Shown: in pieces, positions 35,005 through 44,205 of the stretch | Position numbering within the stretch: the stretch's first letter is position 1 | Layout of the letters: every line of letters starts with the position of its first letter | Assembly (NCBI GenBank): GCA_026005015.1 | Contig: BPKG01000004.1 | Location: forward strand, 1 to 64,000 | Length of the DNA: 64,000 bases | Source of the DNA: Burkholderiales bacterium | GTDB taxonomy: Bacteria; Pseudomonadota; Gammaproteobacteria; Burkholderiales; UBA6910 | Reading direction: 5' to 3' | Made by a program: the position numbers and the translations under genes | The notes under the pieces: generated by a model | What the model was told of the DNA's origin: nothing | The model's input: only the letters and a program-made list of their open reading frames with translations | Databases searched by the model: none

Positions 35005-36405
35005 ATGCCTTTCATTCCTCACACCGAGCGGGACGTGGCCGAGATGCTCGAAGCCATCGGCATCGAGGCCCTCGACGACCTGTTCGACGAGATCCCCGCG
35101 GGCCTCAAGCTCGGCGCCTTCGCGGAGCTGCCGCCGGCCCTCGGAGAGGCCCAGGTTACCCGGCTGATGCTGGAGCGCGCCGAAGCGGACGGTCGTTATC
35201 TCAACTTCTGCGGCGCCGGTGCCTACGAGCATTTCGTTCCCGCCGCCGTGTGGCAGATCGTCATCCGCGGAGAGCTCTATTCCGCCTATACCCCTTATCA
35301 GGCGGAGGCGAGCCAGGGAACGCTGCAGCTCATGTACGAGTACCAGTCCATGATCTGCGCCCTGACGGCCATGGAGGTAGCCAACGCCGGCCTCTACGAC
35401 GGCGCTTCCGCCCTGGGCGAAGCGGTGCTGATGGCGGTGCGCTGCCACGGCGGTGGGGCAGAGACCAGGCGCCGGGTCCTGGTTCCCCGCGCGGTTCACC
35501 CCGCTTACCGGGCCGTCGCCCGCACCCTCACCCGGCCCCAGGGCATCGAGCTCATCGAGGTGCCGTTCGATCCGGGCAGCGGCCGCACCGACTTGCAGGC
35601 CTTGGAAGCCATCGACACGGCGGGCTGCGCCGCGCTGGTGATCCCCCAGCCCAACTACTTCGGGGTGCTGGAGGATGCCGACGCCCTGTGCCGCTTCGCC
35701 CGCTCTCGAGGACTGCTGGCCATCGGGCTCGTGAACCCGATGGCGGCGGCGCTCCTGAAGCCGCCGGGGGAATGGGAAGGAGGAGGCGCCGACATCGCCG
35801 TAGGGGACGGGCAGCCCCTGGGCCTGCCGCTTTCCGGTGGCGGTCCCTATTTCGGCTTCATGACCTGCCGCCAGGCCCTGGTGCGCCAACTCCCCGGGCG
35901 GCTCGCCGGCGCCACCGTGGATCGGGACGGGCGCCGCGGTTTCGCGCTGACCCTCCAGGCGCGGGAGCAGCATATCCGCCGCGCCAAGGCTACCTCCAAC
36001 ATCTGCACCAACCAGGGCCTGGCGGTGGCGGCGGCCACCGTGTACATGGCCCTGCTGGGGCCCGAAGGGTTGCGCCGCGTGGCCGGTCGCTGCCACGCCA
36101 ACGCGCGCCGGCTGGCACGGCTGCTGGAGGCAGTGCCGGGCGTGGAGCGGCTATTCGACGCCCCCGTGTTCCACGAGCTGGCGCTGCGCCTGGCGGCGCC
36201 GGCTGCCGAGGTGCTGCGGGCGCTGGAAGCCCAGGGCATCCTGGGCGGTGTAGAGCTCGTCCCCGACTACCCCGAGCTGGGCAACGGGCTTCTCGTGTGC
36301 GCCACCGAGACCAAGGAGGAAGAGGACTTGCGGCGCTTCGCCGACAACCTGGAGCGCATCCTCGGCAAGCGCATCAAGCCACCCCCCTGCGCAATGAAAA
36401 CCTAA
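35005..36405 (+). CDS. gcvPA: Glycine dehydrogenase (decarboxylating) subunit 1
   Basis: N-terminal half of the split P protein, which with GcvPB decarboxylates glycine with PLP and loads GcvH. The 466-residue protein starts [19 protein letters not shown] and contains [35 protein letters not shown] and [20 protein letters not shown]. The ATG at 35005 fits the family; a longer frame from 34972 lacks support. The split form pairs with gcvPB downstream, separated by tpx. Confidence 0.97.
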   Translation: MPFIPHTERDVAEMLEAIGIEALDDLFDEIPAGLKLGAFAELPPALGEAQVTRLMLERAEADGRYLNFCGAGAYEHFVPAAVWQIVIRGELYSAYTPYQAEASQGTLQLMYEYQSMICALTAMEVANAGLYDGASALGEAVLMAVRCHGGGAETRRRVLVPRAVHPAYRAVARTLTRPQGIELIEVPFDPGSGRTDLQALEAIDTAGCAALVIPQPNYFGVLEDADALCRFARSRGLLAIGLVNPMAAALLKPPGEWEGGGADIAVGDGQPLGLPLSGGGPYFGFMTCRQALVRQLPGRLAGATVDRDGRRGFALTLQAREQHIRRAKATSNICTNQGLAVAAATVYMALLGPEGLRRVAGRCHANARRLARLLEAVPGVERLFDAPVFHELALRLAAPAAEVLRALEAQGILGGVELVPDYPELGNGLLVCATETKEEEDLRRFADNLERILGKRIKPPPCAMKT

Positions 36406-36422
36406 CCCACAAGGAGAACGTC

Positions 36423-36917
36423 ATGGTCACTTTTGCAGGCAATCCCGTCACCCTCAATGGGAACTTCCCCGCCGTCGGCGCCAAGGCGCCCGCCTTCACC
36501 CTCGTGGGCAAGGACCTGAAGGACGTGTCCCTCAAGGACTTCGCCGGCAAGCGCAAGGTGCTCTCCATCGTGCCGAGCCTGGACACGCCCACCTGCGCCA
36601 AGTCCACCCGCGTCTTCAACGAAAAGGCTTCCAGCCTGCCCAACACCGTGGTGCTGGTGATCTCGGCGGACCTGCCCTTCGCCCAGGCGCGCTTCTGCGG
36701 CGCTGAGGGCTTGAGCAACGTCATTACCCTCTCCACGCTGCGCGGGTCTGAGTTCAAGAAGAGCTACGGCGTGGAGATCGCGGACGGGCCGCTCGCGGGT
36801 TTGTGCGCCCGGGCGGTGCTGGTGCTGGACGAAAACGACGTGGTGAAGCATGCCGAGCTGGTGTCGGAGATCAAGAACGAGCCCAACTACGAGGCGGCCC
36901 TGGCGGCGTTGAGGTGA
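36423..36917 (+). CDS. tpx: Thiol peroxidase (atypical 2-Cys peroxiredoxin)
   Basis: Reduces hydrogen and lipid peroxides with thioredoxin. The 164-residue protein has the peroxidatic Cys58 ([13 protein letters not shown]) and resolving Cys92 (ARFCGAEG), the Tpx arrangement, plus [23 protein letters not shown] precedes the ATG. It is inserted, same strand and close spacing, between the two P-protein genes, so it is probably transcribed with the glycine cleavage genes. Confidence 0.97.
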   Translation: MVTFAGNPVTLNGNFPAVGAKAPAFTLVGKDLKDVSLKDFAGKRKVLSIVPSLDTPTCAKSTRVFNEKASSLPNTVVLVISADLPFAQARFCGAEGLSNVITLSTLRGSEFKKSYGVEIADGPLAGLCARAVLVLDENDVVKHAELVSEIKNEPNYEAALAALR

Positions 36918-36943
36918 TGTGAACGTTTCTTTTCGATGAGCCC

Positions 36944-38383
36944 ATGCTGATCTTCGAGCGCTCCGAGCCCGGACGCTTGAACGCGGCCCTCGCGCCCGAC
37001 TGGGAGGCGCCGGAGGACATCCCGGAAGCCTTCCTGCGCCGCTCGCCCCTTCCCCTGCCGGAGGTGTCGGAGCTGGAGGCCGTGCGCCACTACACCCGGC
37101 TCAGCCAGCGGAACTTCTCCATCGACACCCATTTCTATCCCCTGGGCTCCTGCACCATGAAGTACAACCCGCGGGCAGCCAACCTGGTGGCCATGCTGCC
37201 CGCATTCCTCGCCCGCCACCCGCGGGCGCCGGAGCGCACCGGGCAGGGCTTCCTGCGCTGCCTCTACGAGCTGCAGGAGATCCTCAAGGTGGTAACCGGC
37301 ATGGCCGGGGTGAGCCTCGCCCCCATGGCGGGCGCCCAGGGGGAGTTCGCCGGCGTGGCCATGATCCGCGCCTACCACGAGGCCCGGGGCGATGGGGGAC
37401 GCACCGAAATCATCGTTCCCGACGCGGCCCACGGCACCAACCCGGCCACCGCCAGCATGTGCGGCTACACGGTGCGGGAAGTGCCCACCACCCGGGAGGG
37501 GGACGTGGACCTGGAGGCCCTCGCCGCCGCCCTGGGGCCGAAGACGGCGGGCCTCATGCTCACCAATCCCTCCACCCTGGGCGTGTTCGAGCGCCGCATC
37601 CTGGACATTCAGCGCCTGGTGCACGAAGCCGGGGGGCTGCTCTACTACGACGGGGCCAACCTGAACGCCATCCTGGGCCGCGTGCGTCCCGGCGACATGG
37701 GCTTCGACGTGGTCCACGTGAACCTGCATAAGACCTTCGCCACCCCCCACGGCGGCGGCGGCCCGGGGGCGGGGCCGGTGGGGGTGAGCGAGAAGCTCCT
37801 GCCTTTCCTTCCCGTGCCCATGGTGGTGGAGCAGGGCGGCGCGCTGCGGCTCTTGACCGAGCGGGATCGGCCCCAGACCATCGGGCGCCTGTCCGCCCAC
37901 CTGGGCAACGCGGGCGTGCTCCTGCGCGCCTACGTCTATGCTCGCATGCTGGGCGCGGAGGGCATGCGCCGGGTGTCCGCCTTCGCCGCTCTCAACGCCA
38001 ATTACCTCATGGTGCGGCTCAGGCAAGCGGGATTCGAACTCGCCTATCCCACCCGGCGCGCAGGTCACGAGTTCGTGGTCACGCTCAAGCGCTTGAAGCA
38101 GGAGACCGGGGTGAGCGCCATGGATTTCGCTAAGCGGCTGCTCGACTACGGCTTTCATGCGCCCACCACCTATTTCCCCTTGCTCGTCCCCGAGTGCCTC
38201 CTCATCGAACCCACCGAAACCGAGTCCAAGCAGACCCTGGATGCGTTCGTGGAGGCCATGGTCCAGGTGGCGCGGGAAGCGCGCGAAGCGCCCGAGCGGG
38301 TCAAGACCGCGCCCCACACCCTTCCCGTGAGGCGGCTCGATGAAACCCGCGCCGCGCGCGTGCTGGACCTGCGGTGGAAATAA
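36944..38383 (+). CDS. gcvPB: Glycine dehydrogenase (decarboxylating) subunit 2
   Basis: C-terminal, PLP-binding half of the split P protein. The 479-residue protein has [20 protein letters not shown] near residue 58, [17 protein letters not shown] and the PLP Lys in [21 protein letters not shown] near residue 265. Its 3' end overlaps the GTG start of dgkA by ten bases, so the two are coupled. With GcvPA, T and H the cleavage system is complete except for the shared L protein. Confidence 0.97.
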   Translation: MLIFERSEPGRLNAALAPDWEAPEDIPEAFLRRSPLPLPEVSELEAVRHYTRLSQRNFSIDTHFYPLGSCTMKYNPRAANLVAMLPAFLARHPRAPERTGQGFLRCLYELQEILKVVTGMAGVSLAPMAGAQGEFAGVAMIRAYHEARGDGGRTEIIVPDAAHGTNPATASMCGYTVREVPTTREGDVDLEALAAALGPKTAGLMLTNPSTLGVFERRILDIQRLVHEAGGLLYYDGANLNAILGRVRPGDMGFDVVHVNLHKTFATPHGGGGPGAGPVGVSEKLLPFLPVPMVVEQGGALRLLTERDRPQTIGRLSAHLGNAGVLLRAYVYARMLGAEGMRRVSAFAALNANYLMVRLRQAGFELAYPTRRAGHEFVVTLKRLKQETGVSAMDFAKRLLDYGFHAPTTYFPLLVPECLLIEPTETESKQTLDAFVEAMVQVAREAREAPERVKTAPHTLPVRRLDETRAARVLDLRWK

Positions 38384-38757
38384 CCCCGCCCGAGCATCCG
38401 CGCAAAGGGCAGGCGGGACTCAAGCACGTGTGGGACGCCCTGTTCCACTCCCTGGATGGGCTGAAGGCCGCCTACCGCTGGGAAGGGGCCTTCCGCCTGG
38501 AAGTATGGATCGCCGCGGTGCTCATCCCCCTGGCCCTGTTCCTGCCCGCTTCGGGCACGGGCAAGGCCCTCATGGTGGCGAGCGTCTTACTGGTACTGAT
38601 CGTGGAGCTGCTCAACTCCTCGGTGGAAGCGGCGGTGGACCGAGTGTCGCTGGAAAACCACCACCTGGCCAAGCGGGCCAAGGACTTCGGCAGCGCGGCG
38701 GTGTTCGTAAGCGCGGCGAACGTGCCGGTGGTGTGGGCGTTGGTGCTGTTCGGCTGA
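38374..38757 (+). CDS. dgkA: Diacylglycerol kinase (prokaryotic, DgkA)
   Basis: A small trimeric integral-membrane kinase that recycles diacylglycerol from membrane-derived oligosaccharide synthesis into phosphatidic acid. The 127-residue protein has [15 protein letters not shown], three membrane helices and the signature [34 protein letters not shown]. The start is the GTG at 38374, overlapping gcvPB. Length is standard. It ends the operon; a 260-base gap follows. Confidence 0.95.
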   Translation: MEITPPEHPRKGQAGLKHVWDALFHSLDGLKAAYRWEGAFRLEVWIAAVLIPLALFLPASGTGKALMVASVLLVLIVELLNSSVEAAVDRVSLENHHLAKRAKDFGSAAVFVSAANVPVVWALVLFG

Positions 38758-39021
38758 AGCTCGGCGTCTGGCACGTACCGGAATCCATCCGGGAGCGGAT
38801 TTTCCGGGCCATCGCCGCGCTCGATCTCTCGGATGGTGCGCGAAGCGAAGCAAGCGCAAAATAAATGATCAGCGCTCGCGCGGCTGACATTTTCTTCATT
38901 TCACCCTTGCCTTTCAGACGGGCTGAAACCCTCCCCGGCTACCGACTGCTGCTCGATAGACTCCATTGGTATTAATTGATACAATTTTTGTATCATCAGA
39001 AACAAGACGAGGGAAGGGAAA
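38758..39021 (+). promoter_or_regulatory. TA promoter region with palindromic operator (38977-38995)
   Basis: The first two thirds hold no recognisable gene. Immediately before the Xre gene, TGATACAA (38977-38984) and TTGTATCA (38988-38995) form a perfect 8-base inverted repeat around TTT. TTGGTA at 38966-38971 and TATCAT at 38991-38996 are a possible -35/-10 pair, placing the operator inside the promoter. Autorepression by the antitoxin, alone or with toxin, is the usual control in this family. Confidence 0.7.
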
Positions 39022-39429
39022 ATGAGCGCCCTTCTGGAACAGGCGCGGAAGGCCGACCTGCGCAGCCGGGAAAGCCGGGTGCGGCTCGCCCGCCTGGTGG
39101 TGGCCCTATTCGACCGCTGGGGCCTCTCCACCGCCGACCAGGCGGCTTTGCTGGGGCTTTCCCCGGATTCCCGGGCCACGCTGGCCCGCTACCGGCGGGG
39201 AGAACCCCTCGCCGACCAGGCGGACCTGATCTCCCGGGCGGGGCATCTGCTGGGCATCCACAAAGCGCTGCGGATCCTCTTTCCCCACGACCGGGAGCTC
39301 GCCTACCGCTGGGTCACCGCGCCGAACCGCCGCTTCGACCACCGCACGCCGCTGGAGATCATGAAGCGATACGGCTACGAAGGCATCCTGGCGGTGCGCC
39401 GTTACCTGGACTTCGAACGCGGCAGGTAA
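39022..39429 (+). CDS. Xre/MbcA/ParS-family antitoxin
   Basis: A 135-residue antitoxin. It shows an N-terminal Xre-like helical domain (RLARLVVALFDRWGLSTADQAALLGLS, residues 20-46) and the C-terminal toxin-binding DUF2384 part (RILFPHDRELAYRWVTAPNRRFDHRTPLEIMKRYGYEGILAVRRYLD). GGGAAGGG precedes the ATG. It is one base upstream of the RES toxin gene and, by family precedent, binds and neutralises it and represses the shared promoter through the palindrome just upstream. Confidence 0.92.
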   Translation: MSALLEQARKADLRSRESRVRLARLVVALFDRWGLSTADQAALLGLSPDSRATLARYRRGEPLADQADLISRAGHLLGIHKALRILFPHDRELAYRWVTAPNRRFDHRTPLEIMKRYGYEGILAVRRYLDFERGR

Positions 39430-39430
39430 G

Positions 39431-40138
39431 GTGTTCGGCGAGCTGATCGACGCCGTGGCGGACTACCACGGCGACCTGGTGCGCAACATCGCGGGCATCC
39501 GGGTCGCCCAGGCGCTTTTCGACGACCTCTCCGGGGACGAGGCCGACCAGGCAGTGGCGGTGGCGGCCGAATCGGCCGGCCGGATACCCAGCGCCGCGCC
39601 CCTCCTCACCCGCCCCTTCGACTATGGCGCGGCGATCACCTACCCGTTCGTGCCCCAGAACTGGCACGCCACCCGGTTTTCCGACGGATTGCGTTACGGG
39701 GTCTGGTACGGCTCCCTCGCCCTGGAGACCACGATCTACGAGACCGTGTACCACTGGCACCGGTTCGTGACGGACAGCTTTCCCGCGGAGGATCGGCCGA
39801 TCCGCGGCGAGCGGCGGGTGTTCGACGTGCGCTGCGACGCCATCCTGGTCGACCTGCGCGGCAAGGAGCGGCGCCATCCGCAGCTCGTGGACCGGAAGGA
39901 TTACGGCTTCGGGCAGCGGCTCGGGCGTTACCTCAAAGACCAGGGCCAGAACGGGCTGCTCGTGCGATCCGCCCGCTGCGACGGGGTCAACGGGGCGGTC
40001 TTGCGGCCCGAGGTCCTCTCCAACCCGAGGAACCGATGCTACCTCACTTACGTCCTCAATCCCGTGGAAGACCGGGTGGTGGTGGAGCGTACCCCCGGCA
40101 GGCGCTGGCTAGTGATCCGGCCCTCATCCCTCTACTGA
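39431..40138 (+). CDS. RES-domain toxin (NAD-degrading family)
   Basis: A 235-residue toxin of the RES family, members of which deplete cellular NAD+ and resemble ADP-ribosyltransferases. Conserved blocks visible are WHATRFSDGLRYGVWYGSLALETTIYETVYH (the Arg, Tyr and Glu of the active site), VDLRGK, and GQNGLLVRSARCDGVNGAVLRPEVL with the conserved Ser. The start is a GTG one base after the antitoxin stop. The 3' end overlaps the convergent ptsP-type gene by 15 bases. It appears intact. Confidence 0.92.
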   Translation: MFGELIDAVADYHGDLVRNIAGIRVAQALFDDLSGDEADQAVAVAAESAGRIPSAAPLLTRPFDYGAAITYPFVPQNWHATRFSDGLRYGVWYGSLALETTIYETVYHWHRFVTDSFPAEDRPIRGERRVFDVRCDAILVDLRGKERRHPQLVDRKDYGFGQRLGRYLKDQGQNGLLVRSARCDGVNGAVLRPEVLSNPRNRCYLTYVLNPVEDRVVVERTPGRRWLVIRPSSLY

Positions 40139-41914
40139 GGAGATGGGACGCTCCGAAGCCGGCCGCTCCTGGCCCGCGGGAGACGAATTCGGCCTCTGGG
40201 GCAACGCCTTCCTCCGGTCGAGCCCGTCGAGGGCCTGGCGCACCGCCTCGGGGCTTTCGCACTCGATCGCCTCCTGGGCGAAGCGCTCCAGCTCGGCGCA
40301 GGAGGAGGCGCGCAGCACCTGGCGCACCCGCGGCGCCAGGGCGGGGCTCATGCTCAGCTCCCGCGCCCCCAGGCCCACCAGCAGCCGCGCCACCACCGGG
40401 TCCCCCGCCGCTTCTCCGCACACGCACAACGGGCGTTTCGCCGCCACGGCCGCCTGCACCACCGCCCTTACCGCCCGCAGCACCGCCGGGTGCAGAATCG
40501 AGCAGTCCTCGAACATCTCCAGGGCGTTACGGTCGGCGGCGAGAACGTACTGGGTGAGGTCGTTGGTGCCGACGCTCACGAAGTCCACGTGCCTCAAGAT
40601 CTCCCCGATGGTGAATACCGCCGAAGGCGTCTCGATCAGCGCCCCGACCGGGGGCAACTTTTCCAGCCCCGCCTCGGCGGCGACCGACCGCAGCACCGCC
40701 AGCGCCCGCTGCAGGTCCCCAGCCCCCAGCACCATGGGGAACAGGATGCGCACGTCGTGGCGGGGAAAGTTTTCCAGGATGGCCCGAAGCTGGGTGCGGA
40801 ACAACTCCTCGGCCGCCAGGCAAAGGCGCAGGCCCCGCAGCCCCAGGCTCGGGTTGACGGGAAAGCGGGCGGCGAGATACGAGGGGTTCTTGTCCGCCCC
40901 CAGGTCCAGGGTGCGCAGCACCAGGGGGCGGCCGCCCAGCAGCTCCGCCGCCAGCCGGTAGGCGTCCCGCTGGCGCTCGAAGCCGGGCGGCTCGGGCTCC
41001 CCGAGGAACAGGTATTCGGTACGGAACAAGCCGACCCCGTCCAGGTAATGCCGCGCCACCTCCGCGGCTTCATGGGGCCGGGCGATGTTGGCGTAGAGGC
41101 GGATAGGCACGCCGTCCCGAGTGACGCACGCCTGGCGCTCTTCCGCCACGGCCACGGAAGCCGCCTGTTCGTAGCGCTCCTTCAGGCCGGCGAAGTGGGC
41201 CGCCTCCTCTTCCGAGGGGACGATCCAGACCATGCCGGCTTCCCCGTCCACCAGGAGGCGCGCGCCCTCCTCGATCTCCGCGGTGGCGTCCCGCACCCCG
41301 GTCACCGCCGGCACGCCCAGGGACCGGGCGAGGATTGCGGCATGGCCCGTCCAGCCGCCCCGCTCGGTCACGATGGCCGCCACGCGATCCCGGTCCAGCT
41401 CGATCAGGTCGGAGGGAAGGAGCTCCCGGGCGACGAGGACCGACTCGGGCGGAAGATCCGCCAGCCCAGGCCCGGCGTGGCGGGCGAGATGCCGCAGCAC
41501 CCGGCGCCCCATGTCCCGCACGTCCTGCTCCCGCTCCCGCAGGTATTCGTCGTCCACTTTCGCCAGGGTCTGCGCGAGGTCGGAGATCACGGCCCGGCAG
41601 GCCTGCTCCACGTTCACCAGGTCGCGGGCCACCTGCTCCTTCACCCGCTCGACGAATTGCTTATCCCGGAGGAATGCCAGGTGGGCCGTGAAGATGTCCG
41701 CCACCTCGTGGCCCAGCTCGGCCATCACCCGCGCCTGCAGCCGCTCCAGCTCTTCCCGGGAGCGGTCCAGGGCCTGCTGCAGCCGCCGGTGCTCGGCGTC
41801 CACCTGGGCGGGCTGGATGCGGTATTGAGGCACGGAGAGCCGGGCGGCGCCTAGCACCACCGCCCGGCCCATGCCGTAACCTGGAGAGAGGGGCTTGCCC
41901 CGGATGACCTTCAT
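40124..41914 (-). CDS. ptsI: Phosphoenolpyruvate-protein phosphotransferase (enzyme I)
   Basis: Takes phosphate from PEP onto a His and passes it to HPr. The 596-residue protein has the EI N-domain (KVIRGKPLSPGYGMGRAVVL), the phospho-His loop VTERGGWTGHAAILARSLGVPAVTG, the PEP-binding GLFRTEYLF and VLRTLDLGADKN, and the C-terminal DFVSVGTNDLTQYVLAADRN and CGEAAGDP. The His context is TGHAA where many have TSHAA. No GAF domain is present, so it is EI-like, not EI-Ntr. HPr and EIIA genes are not adjacent. The last 40 residues are a low-complexity tail that overlaps the RES gene. Confidence 0.92.
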   Translation of the reverse strand: MKVIRGKPLSPGYGMGRAVVLGAARLSVPQYRIQPAQVDAEHRRLQQALDRSREELERLQARVMAELGHEVADIFTAHLAFLRDKQFVERVKEQVARDLVNVEQACRAVISDLAQTLAKVDDEYLREREQDVRDMGRRVLRHLARHAGPGLADLPPESVLVARELLPSDLIELDRDRVAAIVTERGGWTGHAAILARSLGVPAVTGVRDATAEIEEGARLLVDGEAGMVWIVPSEEEAAHFAGLKERYEQAASVAVAEERQACVTRDGVPIRLYANIARPHEAAEVARHYLDGVGLFRTEYLFLGEPEPPGFERQRDAYRLAAELLGGRPLVLRTLDLGADKNPSYLAARFPVNPSLGLRGLRLCLAAEELFRTQLRAILENFPRHDVRILFPMVLGAGDLQRALAVLRSVAAEAGLEKLPPVGALIETPSAVFTIGEILRHVDFVSVGTNDLTQYVLAADRNALEMFEDCSILHPAVLRAVRAVVQAAVAAKRPLCVCGEAAGDPVVARLLVGLGARELSMSPALAPRVRQVLRASSCAELERFAQEAIECESPEAVRQALDGLDRRKALPQRPNSSPAGQERPASERPISSVEG

Positions 41915-42044
41915 GGGACAGCCGATACGATAAACTTGCCCGGGTCGGGGCCTGCCGCCCCGACCCGATTCTCAGAAGAAGACGCAGCGCTTCAAAGAAA
42001 CGACCCTACGGTGAGGTCGCCTTTCTCCTTTTTCAAGATCGTCC

Positions 42045-42674
42045 TCAGGCCAGGCTCAGGGGCTGGCCGAAGCGGTAGACGGTACGCCTGGCTCGCTCGC
42101 CGGACACCGGCAGAGGCTCCACCGGGCACGGCGGCTCCCGGGTGCCGTCGGGGTTGAGGGTGGCGTCTTCCGCCACTTCCTTCCAGATGCCCCCGTGCAC
42201 CGGGCGGAACATCCACATGAGATAGCCGCGGCGGGCGGCGAGCCCCAGGAGCTCGTCCGCGTCGGGCGCCTCGCTCACCACCACTTCCATGCCGTGGAGG
42301 CCGTAGGGAAAGGCGCCGAAAGCCTGCAGACATTCCAGCGCTTCCTGGGAATCGGCGCCGGGACGGGTGCAGGAGGGGCGCTCCGCCCGCGCCAGGTCCC
42401 ACGCCCCCAACTCCCAGGCGGCCTCCAAGGCCGCCTCTTCCAGGTCCCGGAGCCGGGTCCAGCGGTCGTTGATCTGCAATGCCGAGCTGGGGATGGGGGT
42501 ATAGCGCACCACCTCCGCCTCCTCCAGGGGAGCGAGCTTCTCCCGGATGAAGCCGTGCCAGTGCAACGTCAGAATGACGGGCGTGTCCGGGCAGGGCACG
42601 GCCGCCATGGTAATGGCGAACAAGGGGTGCGGCGACATGGCCATCTGCTCGGAAATGCGCTCCAGAATTTCCAT
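42045..42674 (-). CDS. Conserved hypothetical protein, 209 residues
   Basis: Not recognised. The product is a soluble, acidic protein (MEILERISEQMAMSPHPLFAITMAAVPCPDTPVILTLHWHGFIREKL...) without signal peptide or membrane helix. Notable features are LTLHWHGF, a central Ala/Glu-rich helix (DLEEAALEAAWELGAWDLARAE), three scattered Cys residues and HGGIWKEVAEDATLNPDG. GGAGAGAAG precedes the ATG. It stands alone, divergent from bioA across a 157-base gap, and downstream of the EI-type gene on the same strand. Codon use matches its neighbours, so it is likely a real native gene. Confidence 0.7.
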   Translation of the reverse strand: MEILERISEQMAMSPHPLFAITMAAVPCPDTPVILTLHWHGFIREKLAPLEEAEVVRYTPIPSSALQINDRWTRLRDLEEAALEAAWELGAWDLARAERPSCTRPGADSQEALECLQAFGAFPYGLHGMEVVVSEAPDADELLGLAARRGYLMWMFRPVHGGIWKEVAEDATLNPDGTREPPCPVEPLPVSGERARRTVYRFGQPLSLA

Positions 42675-42831
42675 GGCGTCTTCTCTCCTGCTAACCCACC
42701 ACAGAATTTCTTAGCAAGTTTGATGCCCAAAGAGGGCGGAAATTCCGCGGAGATCGAAAAGGGAACCGGCCAAAAGTCCGTGTCCTTGGCATACACTTCC
42801 CGCTACCGGTTTCGCCTTCCATCCCATCACC

Positions 42832-44205
42832 ATGAAAATTAAACCTTCCCCTCCCGCATCCCGCAAGAGTCCGGCGCCCACCCTTGGCAGCGAAGCCGAG
42901 GGGCTGCTGCGAAGGAGCCTCGCCGCCGTGTGGCATCCCTGCACCCAGATGAAGCACCACGAGTGGCTGCCCCTGGTGCCGGTGGCCCGGGGCAAGGGGG
43001 TGTGGCTCTACGACTTCGACGGGCGGCGCTATCTGGACGCCATCAGCTCCTGGTGGGTGAACCTGTTCGGCCACAGCCACCCGAAGATCAATGCCGCCAT
43101 CGCCGAACAGTTGGAGCGGCTCGAGCACGTGATCCTCGCCGGCTTTACCCACGCGCCGGCGGTGGAGCTGGCCGAGCGGCTGAGCGCCCTGGCGCCCGGA
43201 CGGCTCGGCCACTGCTTTTTCGCCTCCGACGGCTCCTCCGCGGTGGAAATCGCCCTCAAGATGAGCTTCCACTACTGGAAAAATACGGGTCTGCCGGCGA
43301 AGAACGGTTTCGTCACCCTGGCCAACAGCTACCATGGAGAAACGTTGGGCGCGCTCTCCGTGGGCGACGTGGCCCTCTATAAGGAGACCTACCAGCCCCT
43401 GCTGCGTCCCTGCGGCATCGTGCCCTCGCCCGACGGGCGGCTGGCGGAGCCGGGAGAAAGCGCGGAAGCCTACGCCTTGCGGGCGGCGGACGCCTTGGAA
43501 CGGCACCTGGAGCGGCACCACAGGAAAATCGCGGCGCTCATCGTCGAGCCGCTCGTGCAGTGCGCCGGGGGCATGGCGATGTACCATCCCGCGTACCTCG
43601 CCCGGGCGCGGGCGCTGTGCGACCGCTACCAGGTGCACCTCATCGCCGACGAGATCGCCGTCGGTTTCGGGCGCACCGGGACGCTTTTCGCCTGCGAGCA
43701 GGCCAACGTGGCGCCCGACTTCCTGTGCCTCTCCAAAGGGCTCACCGGCGGCTACCTGCCCTTGTCGTTAGTCCTCACCCGGGAGGAGATCTACCAGGCC
43801 TTCTACGCCGACGAGGTGCGGACCGGCTTCCTCCACTCCCATTCCTACAGCGGCAACCCCCTCGCCTGCCGGGCGGCGCTCGCCACCCTGGACCTCTTCG
43901 AGCAAGAGAATGTGCTCGCCGACAACCGGGACAAGGCCCGGTTCATGAACGAGGCGGCGGCGCCCCTCGAGGCCCATCCCCGGGTGCGCAATTTCCGCAA
44001 CACCGGGATGATCTGGGCCTTCGAGGTGGAAGGCGCTGGCCCCCACTTCCCCCGGGAGGTCTTCCGCGAGGCCCTCGGGCGCGAGCTGCTGCTGCGGCCC
44101 CTGGGAGCCACGGTGTACTACATGCCGCCCTATGTGATCGAGCCGGAGGAGATGGCATTCCTGGTGGAGGGCACCCTGAAGACCCTGGACGCGGTATGCG
44201 GCTGA
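42832..44205 (+). CDS. bioA: Adenosylmethionine-8-amino-7-oxononanoate aminotransferase
   Basis: Moves an amino group from SAM to 8-amino-7-oxononanoate, making DAPA in biotin synthesis. The 457-residue class-III aminotransferase has WHPCTQMKHHEW and ISSWWVNLFGHSHP (BioA-specific), the Tyr in NSYHGETLGALSVGD, ADEIAVGFGRTG and PLP Lys302 in FLCLSKGLTGGYLPLS. The SAM-type substrate is inferred from the BioA-specific residues. The rest of the biotin genes are elsewhere. The 3' end overlaps the next gene by ten bases. Confidence 0.96.
   Translation: MKIKPSPPASRKSPAPTLGSEAEGLLRRSLAAVWHPCTQMKHHEWLPLVPVARGKGVWLYDFDGRRYLDAISSWWVNLFGHSHPKINAAIAEQLERLEHVILAGFTHAPAVELAERLSALAPGRLGHCFFASDGSSAVEIALKMSFHYWKNTGLPAKNGFVTLANSYHGETLGALSVGDVALYKETYQPLLRPCGIVPSPDGRLAEPGESAEAYALRAADALERHLERHHRKIAALIVEPLVQCAGGMAMYHPAYLARARALCDRYQVHLIADEIAVGFGRTGTLFACEQANVAPDFLCLSKGLTGGYLPLSLVLTREEIYQAFYADEVRTGFLHSHSYSGNPLACRAALATLDLFEQENVLADNRDKARFMNEAAAPLEAHPRVRNFRNTGMIWAFEVEGAGPHFPREVFREALGRELLLRPLGATVYYMPPYVIEPEEMAFLVEGTLKTLDAVCG

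Noticed and set aside
40124-40243. Functional extra domain on the enzyme I C-terminus
   Set aside because: The last 40 residues are low complexity and overlap the RES toxin gene; more likely a run-on to the next stop.
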